From Brachycybe producta (Eukaryota > Arthropoda > Diplopoda > Playtdesmida > Andrognathidae), in assembly GCA_036925085.1 (NCBI GenBank), contig JAUPFP010000035.1:1664356-1728355 (forward strand): a stretch of 64,000 nt of DNA. Direction: 5' to 3'. A program made the translations under genes and the position numbers. Position 1 is the first letter of the stretch. Every line of letters begins with the position of its first letter. The notes beneath the pieces are model-generated. The model saw only the letters and a program-made list of their open reading frames with translations. It did no database searches and was not told the DNA's origin. Shown here one piece after another: positions 57,004-64,000 of this stretch.

Positions 57004-57563
57004 TAATGATATAAAAGTCCAATTACAATGCTTGCAAGAGCATTATCACATTGGCAATTGCAACTATTTTCAAGAACACATTGCAGAGAATCTTGCTTTA
57101 AATATTGTCAATGTGACCCACGCTTAAAACCAGAACTTTGCAAGTAGACTTGCATGACATGCAATGTCATACATGTTACAAAAAAACTGAAGATCCAGTG
57201 CAGCAGAAAAAATTTCAACATTTTATGTCACGTATCTACTATCTCTGGTGTATTTTTTTTTTAATTTACGATCTGACCGTCAGACAGTACGATGCAAATA
57301 CTTGAACCTTTAGAAAAATTATTTATTAATTTCTTTTTTTTTTTTCTAGTGTTAAGGATCAAGGACATTAGGGTAGCTTACCTCGAGTAAGAATAACAAA
57401 TACATGCATTAATACATGCAACAATACATTTATGTTGATCTATGTAGTTACATGTTTCTATAAACATGAAGCATGTCACAACAAGCAGAAACATTTGTGT
57501 TCACACAGGAGAAGCATGTTGCTGTCACAAAGCGTCCAACAACTAGTTGATCCATGTCTCTAA
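57004..57563. other. AT-rich DNA, nothing recognised
   Basis: No gene or element boundary was seen up to the direct repeat that flanks the next element. Confidence 0.5.
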
Positions 57564-58206
57564 AATCTAGTGTCCACATACAAGCAAGAAACATTTGTCA
57601 ATCTGCTCAAAGGCAAATACTAAAATGACAACTGTTAACAAGACTAGAGGAAACCATACACACTACAGGAAACATCCAGTGGATAGTTTCAATGGGGGTG
57701 GCGATTCCCAGTGCCGCTGCGTGGGTATAAGGCGCCCTTGTGCAAACTCTCATAAAGTCGCCCTCAACAAGATAAAGGTGTTTTATGTGGTCAGTTAAGC
57801 GCTCCTGAGGCATTTTTGAGCTTTTAGAGCATTTAAATATTTTTCGACATGTGGCCGATTTTTGGAAAAAGCCAACGACTATAGTCTTGGCTTTTGATCC
57901 ATTTTTTTCGAATTTAAAAAATTCTTGAATCTTTGTGCTTTTCCAAGCTTTTAGGGACAACATTAGGAACAACCTATGTGCGGTCGCCCATGGAAACGTC
58001 TAGAAACAGTTCTCATATACTGCAAACTGTTGGCATTTTCAATTTGAAATTTACCACTCAAAATGGAAACATGCGACAAAAGAGAAAATTTTGAAACTAG
58101 CAACAAAAACATCTTGAGAAAACCATCAACTAGTTGGCGAATTCGTTTTGAAAACCTGTTGAAGGTCGAAATGTTTCAATTTGTTGCATCTACAGTATGT
58201 GGACCG
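57564..58206. mobile_element. Non-autonomous element with 8-bp duplication
   Basis: GTCTCTAA occurs at 57556-57563 and again at 58207-58214. The ends are inverted: AGTGTCCACATAC at the left and GTATGTGGACCG at the right. They are offset by a few bases, so the exact left boundary is uncertain. An 8-bp duplication suggests a hAT or related superfamily. The 121-codon minus-strand frame inside has no recognised domain. Confidence 0.65.
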
Positions 58207-60183
58207 GTCTCTAAGTAACAGTTTTTATTAAGAAGACAATTTTTTTTAATTTTTCATATTTGTGTTTCGTGCGGGATGGGCATAAATAGTACTATGTTGT
58301 ACATTCCGAACAATTTAAATACACATATACGTTTCAGAAACAAAATCTTCAACGTGAACATAAATATTTACCGGATGTTTTTTCTTCTTCTAAAAAACGT
58401 GTTAAAATAACTGTTTATACAGTACTTACTGTGCTACCTACTCCACTTATAATCTAATTTATAATTAAAATTCATATAGGTTATATGTGTTGACAAACAA
58501 AATTAATTTTCTATAAAATAATTTACATATAATCTAATAATAAAAAAATTGGTTAATGTTGCTTGAAAAAGAAGAAAGTTTTTCACACGTACAAAAAACA
58601 GGAAATATTTTCAAAAACTGGAAACTATTTGTTCTCTTTTTTTCTTTCTTTTTCTCCAAAAGTTAAACTTCTGTAACAGAAAATGACAACTTTAACCTAA
58701 TGACTGCCCCATTTTTTCTTTCAAGCATGTATCTCATGTCTCTCTTTTTCCCTCCAATTTCATTTACATAATGTTATACTTTTACCCTCATTAGAAATTC
58801 TATAGTGTAGCTCGCAACTAGTGACACTTTTTTTTCCTATACTAAAGTGTATTTTTAGATATTTAATATAATATAAGTGCCTATTATGAATTTTCTCAAA
58901 ATATAGGACAAAAAAAATTCAGTCGTTTTATTCTTTGTGATCAATTAATTATACCGCTTGAACACTTGTAATTTGTAGTGATGCTATTGATGATGAAATA
59001 AAAATCCAAGATACTTTTTTATCATCATGGTTTATTAAGCGTTAATTCATTTTTTTAATAATTGTTCAGATTTTTTTCTTCTTCTTCAGCAAAAATACAT
59101 CTTTATAATGAACATTTTACAACCATCTGCTATACAATTTTCTTTTAAGTAGACCTATAATAATAATTGACCTACACAATAAGCACAGAATTGGTAAAAA
59201 GAGAGAGAGAGAGAGAGAGAAAAATTAGGCCAGGTGCACCAAATACTGTTGTTTCCTTTTTTAAAACAAGGTTGATCACTTTAAAAGTTTTGCACATACA
59301 AGACAAACACACACGCGGAAGTATTTTCCTTACATTCACCTACATTGCTAATTTTCAATTATAAAAGTATATCAATAAGATTCATATAAAGAGATTCTGG
59401 CTACTTCCACAAACCTAAATTCTCAACCTATTGTTAACTTATTAATAATTGTATTACAGAGAGGATTAACATTCAGTTCTAATTGAATTTTAAGTGACAA
59501 TGGAATGGAATGCAATATTAAATCAATTTAGATACAGAAGCAAAAATAAATAAATAAATAAACACAAACAAAAAAAAATTGACCAGGAAGAATAGGCCTA
59601 CTGAAAAGAATAACAATGAAATGATTTCAGTTATCATCTTCAAGTTGTTTAGTGGATTTTGAACCTGTTCACCTATCATTGTTATTCAATGCACTTGTCA
59701 ATAGTTGTGAGATATCATTGTAAGACTATCACTACAAATGTGTTAAAAGATATATGATTATTTATATGTCTAAGTGTTTTTTTAAAGATCAAAAATATAA
59801 ATTAGTCCTCAGAAGTTTGCAAATAGTTAAAAGTCCTGAAGGTAAGTTTATATAGGTTTAAAAGGTCTAAAATTAAAATAGGGCTAAGGCCACTGCAGTG
59901 TATCATATGGATGTAAATATGGATAAAAGTCGTCTTAAATCATGAAATAATTAATGTATTAATTATTTGAAATCCAGAAATAAATAAACAAACTCCTAAA
60001 GATTCAAAAAGTCACTCACTCACTGTCAGCATCATTTGAATGTATTTAATGAATGGAACTGCTTAGTTTGAGAACAAATAAAGTGGCAAAAGGTGTATTA
60101 TATATTCCATTCATTAAATACATTATAAAGTATATAATATATATATTATACATGTATATAGTATATACAGTAGTATATATAAA
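58207..60183. other. AT-rich DNA, no gene; (GA)10 microsatellite at 59201-59220
   Basis: No coding signal. A TAGGCCTA octamer lies at 59593-59600. Confidence 0.6.
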
Positions 60184-60426
60184 CTAGTGAAGGTAACCCG
60201 TCAGAAATGTGGCGAACATTCGCCAAAAATGTGGCAAACATTCGCCAAAAATGAGGCGAACATTGGCCAAAAATGAGGCGAACATTGGCCAAAAATGTGG
60301 CAAACGTTGGCCAAAAATGTGGCGAACGTTGGCCAGAAATGTGGCGAACGTTGGCCAGAAATGTGGCGAACATTCGCCAAAAATGTGGCGAACATTCGTC
60401 AAAAATGTGGCGAACATTCGTCAAAA
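60184..60426 (-). mobile_element. Helitron-like 3' end joined to a 22-bp tandem array
   Basis: On the minus strand this ends TGACGGGTTACCTTCACTAG followed by T, nearly the same as the 3' ends of the two Helitron-like elements (TGACGGGTTACCCCACTAG). Next to it lies an array of ten 22-bp units, starting at 60207 and every 22 bp to 60405. The unit is ATGTGGCGAACATTCGCC plus AAAA, with variants (GAGG, GTTGGCC). Units with the GGCGAA-CA-TTCGCC core contain a 6-bp dyad. Since 22 is not a multiple of three and the unit lacks stops, several frames on both strands stay open; no protein is inferred. The 5' end of the element was not found. Confidence 0.75.
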
Positions 60427-61455
60427 TACTCTAAAGAAAAATGTAAAGTTCAATGTCGTTTAAATATTTTATTTAAAACTCATCAGTAGATTTATAATAA
60501 TCTCACAGAATACACTGTAATTAGTATAGCTTACAAAAAGTCATTCATGCTGAAATTTGGAAAGTTTCACATTCTTTAATTGGATACATTAATGAAATAA
60601 CTTAATTAAATAAGATAAGAGCTCAATAATTGCTAATCTTCACTGAAGTTTTTCATTTGGCTGCTATCTCTCAATTATAATTATAATAAAAATAAAATAG
60701 AGAGCTACTTAAATAGTCCCAATAACAGAAAAAAATTCAAGTGGGTGGTGAAGAACAATGTCAACACCCATTGTTCTACATTCGCATCCTTCTTTCTCAC
60801 TCCCCTTCACACGATCTCGTCTCATCCCATCCCGTCCCGTTCAACAATATCTGTCCGTTAAGAGTTCTGTCCCATTGAGATGTCTTTCTCACCTTCAATC
60901 AAGTATTTCAACAGCATTTCAGAAAATTTAGGTGAATTTTAGTAGGTCTAGTCCCTAAATGATCATTAGTAGGACCCTCCCCCCACCTTGTACCCTACTA
61001 TAACAAAGTATCTTTAGGAGGCCACGACCTTAAAAAAATCCTCGACAAAAACATCCTCGCTCGTTGAAGAAAATAATTTTGTTATTAACAAAAACAAAGC
61101 GAATTTTAAAATTTTTATACCTGAAAAATTGAACTGAAAACAAAAATGAATGCATCTCATATAAATAATATTAGGCCTTTATATTTAGTTAAAATTAACA
61201 ATGGACACATGATCTTTCAAACGTTTCTAGGTAAATGAATAACACTTTTTTTAAGAATCACAAGCAGGGTTGTGAGATAGGACCTACAAGCAAATGATGC
61301 TTAATGATACATACAAAAATAAAATATGATAAATAATATCACATATTTAATAATTAATGTACTTTTGACATTTTTACACAAAATAATTATTGAATTTTTA
61401 ACTTCTAATCATCATCCTTAAATTCAATCTTCTAATATCTGCAAAACATCGGCTA
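60427..61455. other. AT-rich DNA, nothing recognised
   Basis: No gene, and no 5' Helitron-like end that could be matched with 60184. Confidence 0.5.
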
Positions 61456-61640
61456 CCTGATAATTTAAATGCATTTAAATAATAAATGTGTTCTACAGAG
61501 CCCTCTGTGAATGACAAACAATATATCGAATTTAATTTATTCATATAATAATCTGAAAATATTAAGTTAATACTTAAATATAAGTGTATGTAAACTATTG
61601 ACATTAAAATATTGATTTAGTATTTCAATTTAAAATATTA
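61456..61640 (+). mobile_element. TIR element family B, copy 3 (truncated at both ends)
   Basis: Starts within the TIR (CCTGATAATTTAAATGCATT) and shares CAGAGCCCT, ATTTAATTTATTCA, TAATCTGAAAATATT, AGTTAATACTTAAATAT and ATTGATTTAGTATTTCAATT with 54443-54731. Confidence 0.75.
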
Positions 61641-61902
61641 ATAATAAAAGCCATTTTTTTATATTAAAATATAAAATATTAAATATACAGCATATCAAAA
61701 TATCACATTTATAAAAAAATATCAGATACTTTCCAAGTTTCTTGCAAGTTTCTTGCAAGTTTATCAAACTGAACTTACAAATTATGCTGTATGTTATGTA
61801 ACTTATGCTACTGTAGTAACATTCACCACTGTATTGAGTCAATTTGATTGGACTTTTTTTTTGGGACTAGTGTAGTAACAAGGTGGTAATGAATCTCTTG
61901 AC

Positions 61903-62458
61903 CAGTGGCGTAGCTAGGCAACTGCGGGGAGGCGCAGCAGGTTTGGGGGCGCAAAAAAACGAAATGAAAGTTATGTATGTATTTTCAAAAATAATTGAAT
62001 AAATTAAGCGAGTGATTCCGAATCGCTCGCTTAATTTATTTAGTTAATTTCGAAAATAAATCGACTTTTAAAAACTACATACTTACACCAGTAAATCTTC
62101 ATAGAGATCAATGGGCACGACGGAATAATGGTAGGAATAATCGGTAAAATAGTAGGAACAGTCGAAAGGTTAGGTTTAGTTAAATTAAGCTTGTTGCAGG
62201 GGGTCTGGGGGCGCAGCCTCCAGTTTTTAAAGAATTATTCTTATTAAATCAAATTAGTCCATTGTTCGACTGTTCCCTAATTTGATTAACAAGAAGAACG
62301 GTCGGAACAATGGACAAATTCGTTTTAATAATTCTTTAAAAAATGGGGGGCTGCGCCCCCAGATCCATGCAACAAGCTTCATTTCCTAACCTTCCGACTG
62401 TTCCTATACTGTTGTTCAGACCTGTTCCACCGTTCATCAAAATAGCACCGCCACCCAG
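61903..62458. mobile_element. hAT element, non-autonomous, with 8-bp TSD
   Basis: CTCTTGAC is present at 61895-61902 and at 62459-62466. The element starts CAGTGGCGTAGCTAGG, a terminus widespread in animal hAT-like elements, and ends GCACCGCCACCCAG, its diverged inverse. Inside is a second inverted repeat: about 62153-62255 with about 62322-62408. It shares AGGAACAGTCG, AGCTTGTTGCA, CTGGGGGCGCAGCC and TTAAAGAATTATT. Each arm carries a GC-rich self-palindromic patch, CTGGGGGCGCAG. No transposase frame. Confidence 0.88.
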
Positions 62459-62472
62459 CTCTTGACAGTTAT

Positions 62473-62902
62473 GCCGCAGTCACACTAGGCTGGTTTCCCA
62501 GCCGCTGGTTGCTGCTGGCTGGTTGTAGCGCTCTAGCAGCATAGTCTGAACTGCTACCAGCAGCTGCTTTTCCCAGCATGCTAGTGATTTTAACAGCGGC
62601 TGGTGAAGTTGGACCTGTCCAACTTTAGCAGCTACGAGCTGGTCATGTGATTCCCTTCCTGCTGTTGCCATCTAGTGTGAACTTTTTGTTGCTAGTAGTG
62701 GCACTAGTGGTAGTTGAAACTCCACTGATTGGGTTGGTTGTTGTTAGAGTTTGTGTTTTTGCAAGACGGTGATTGGATGACCTGCACTGCTATTACCAGG
62801 AGTGACTGGACAAGTGTGAACCCAAAGCAGCTGCTGCTTGCTGTTGCTGCTAATAGCCAGCAGCAACCAGCAGCTTGTAAACCAGCCTAGTGTGACTGCC
62901 GC
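62473..62902. mobile_element. MITE with GCNGCAGTCACACTAG ends
   Basis: Left end GCCGCAGTCACACTAGGCTG then GTTT. Right end on the other strand GCGGCAGTCACACTAGGCTG then GTTT, continuing through GCTGGTTGCTGCTGGCT. The flanks are TTAT on the left and TTAA on the right. The interior is dominated by CAGC/GCTG words in both orientations. It begins 7 bp after the duplication of the hAT element. Confidence 0.85.
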
Positions 62903-63088
62903 TTAAATGAAGTTCATCTGAGAGTCGTATACAATATACAAGCAATAATAGGCCGGTTACACACGATGAGTTTCACTCTCACATATTTTTACTTTACCCT
63001 TTTCATTTTTTTATACAGGGTTTCAAACACATAGAACAAAAACATTTCACAAATTATGATGAAATAAGGTTTTTCTATGGTTGTAAAC

Positions 63089-63843
63089 AGGATGGGTACA
63101 GGTTAATACGTCACGTATTATATGTATTTTTATACCGTATATTATACTGTATAATACGTGATGTATAAAACTGTTATTTGGTGTACGTATAAAACCAAAC
63201 ATATAAAACTAAAAAAGTACAAAAAGTTTAATAAAACAAAATTGGAAGATTTTTTAAATGTTCGAAACATAGTGTTTCATTTTTTTAAAAGTTGCAAATC
63301 TGCAATGGAAAAAACTGGAAAATTGCCCAAAAAAAAAGGCTGAAAAGAAAAATGAAATATTTTAAGATTTAAATATAACTGTTATTTGAAATGCGCATTA
63401 CTGCTTCTCAGAATGTTGTTCATTTTGCACTTTAAGAACAGGATAAATGTAACGAAGTTTTTTGAATTGCTCTGGAGAAAGCCTATTCCTTACATTCCAC
63501 TAAACGTTGATTGAACCCATTCCCAACATTACCAATGGGTTTAGAGTGTGATACACTAACCACCACACCAACAAGACAGGAGGGGATTAGACCTTTGTTT
63601 TTGTTTTTCGTACTTTTTAAGACCTTTTTTTTATAAAGCAAGTATAACAAAAAACATGCTTTTTTTATTTAATTTTCTTGTTTTCATTTAACTTGATTCA
63701 AGTTAAATGAAAACAAACTTGATACAATGAGTGGGGTTTAATATTTTATAGGCGTTAGAATTTACGATTTTATAATGGGTTTTATGTTTTATACATTTTA
63801 TACAGGTTTTATACAGTTTAATACGTCACGTATTTACCCATCC
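63089..63843. mobile_element. Nested TIR element with ~12-bp duplicated flanks
   Basis: The ends GGATGGGTA (left) and TACCCATCC (right) are inverse. The match continues as AATACGTCACGTATTA-type dyads. The flanks ATGGTTGTAAAC (63077-63088) and ATGATTGTAAAC (63844-63855) match at 11 of 12 bases, an unusually long target duplication. Contains a tRNA-like segment (63509-63573) and a 61-codon lysine-rich frame of no recognised kind. Confidence 0.68.
63509..63573 (-). repeat. tRNA-like SINE fragment
   Basis: On the minus strand TGGTGTGGTGGTTAGTGT resembles a pol III A box (TGGTTAGTG) and GGGTTCAATC a B box. The arms do not fold as a good tRNA. Probably a tRNA-derived SINE head or chance. Confidence 0.4.
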
Positions 63844-64000
63844 ATGATTGTAAACTTGGAATCCTGTAAAAGAAATTTAACTTGAAAATACATGAAGAGT
63901 ACACGCATCGTGTGAAACCCGTTTAAACTAATAGCATTCTATTAGATGAAACTTCAGTTACGTTTGGAAATACCTATCTTCGTAAAATTAGTAGAAGCAT

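Larger units (their letters stand above)
62951..63922. mobile_element. Outer TIR element, interrupted
   Basis: Left end GGCCGGTTACACACGATG; right end on the other strand AACGGGTTTCACACGATG. Most of its length is the later insertion at 63089-63843; without that it is only about 200 bp. Confidence 0.65.

Overview
This window is a gene-poor, AT-rich stretch of an animal nuclear genome, most likely an invertebrate. Three things point that way. There is one intron-flanked exon for an LDL-receptor class A module. There are relics of metazoan transposons: mariner DD34D, an RTE-like LINE, a Jockey/CR1-like LINE, hAT and Helitron-like elements. There are also many short AT-rich non-coding elements. 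I see no bacterial operons, rRNA, intact tRNA genes or CRISPR arrays. The species cannot be named from the sequence alone.

Layout. 1-5.7 kb: a TTAA-flanked MITE with an 8-bp-TSD hAT-like element inside it, a solo LTR, and an internally deleted transposon-type gene. 5.7-14 kb: an RTE-like LINE tail on the minus strand, a second solo LTR carrying a 32-bp minisatellite, a MITE, and a TATA/poly(A)-signal pair that may belong to an LTR-like promoter. 14-22.2 kb: an imperfect palindrome, a microsatellite, a mariner transposase pseudogene and several terminal-inverted-repeat (TIR) elements, one nested three deep. 22-28 kb: mostly featureless AT-rich DNA. 28.2-29.5 kb: a large inverted repeat with about 465-bp arms. 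30.5 kb: the LDLa exon, the only convincing host coding sequence. 33-39 kb: more MITEs, a decayed transposase start and a LINE reverse-transcriptase fragment. 39-48 kb: MITEs including a three-level nest at 44.1-44.7 kb, a tRNA-like SINE head, and an A/C-rich simple-sequence tract. 50.7-60.4 kb: two near-identical Helitron-like elements, an inverted duplication rich in 20-bp dyad repeats, more MITEs, and a 22-bp tandem array joined to a third Helitron-like end. 61.9-63.9 kb: a stack of a hAT element (8-bp TSD), a MITE and a nested pair, almost touching one another.

The dominant biology is therefore non-autonomous transposon colonisation, with repeated insertion into earlier insertions. The elements were recognised from inverted ends, target-site duplications and repeated copies within the window. 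No complete mobile element able to move itself was found, and no complete host gene. The LDLa exon probably belongs to a plus-strand gene whose other exons lie outside the window or are too short to recognise by eye.
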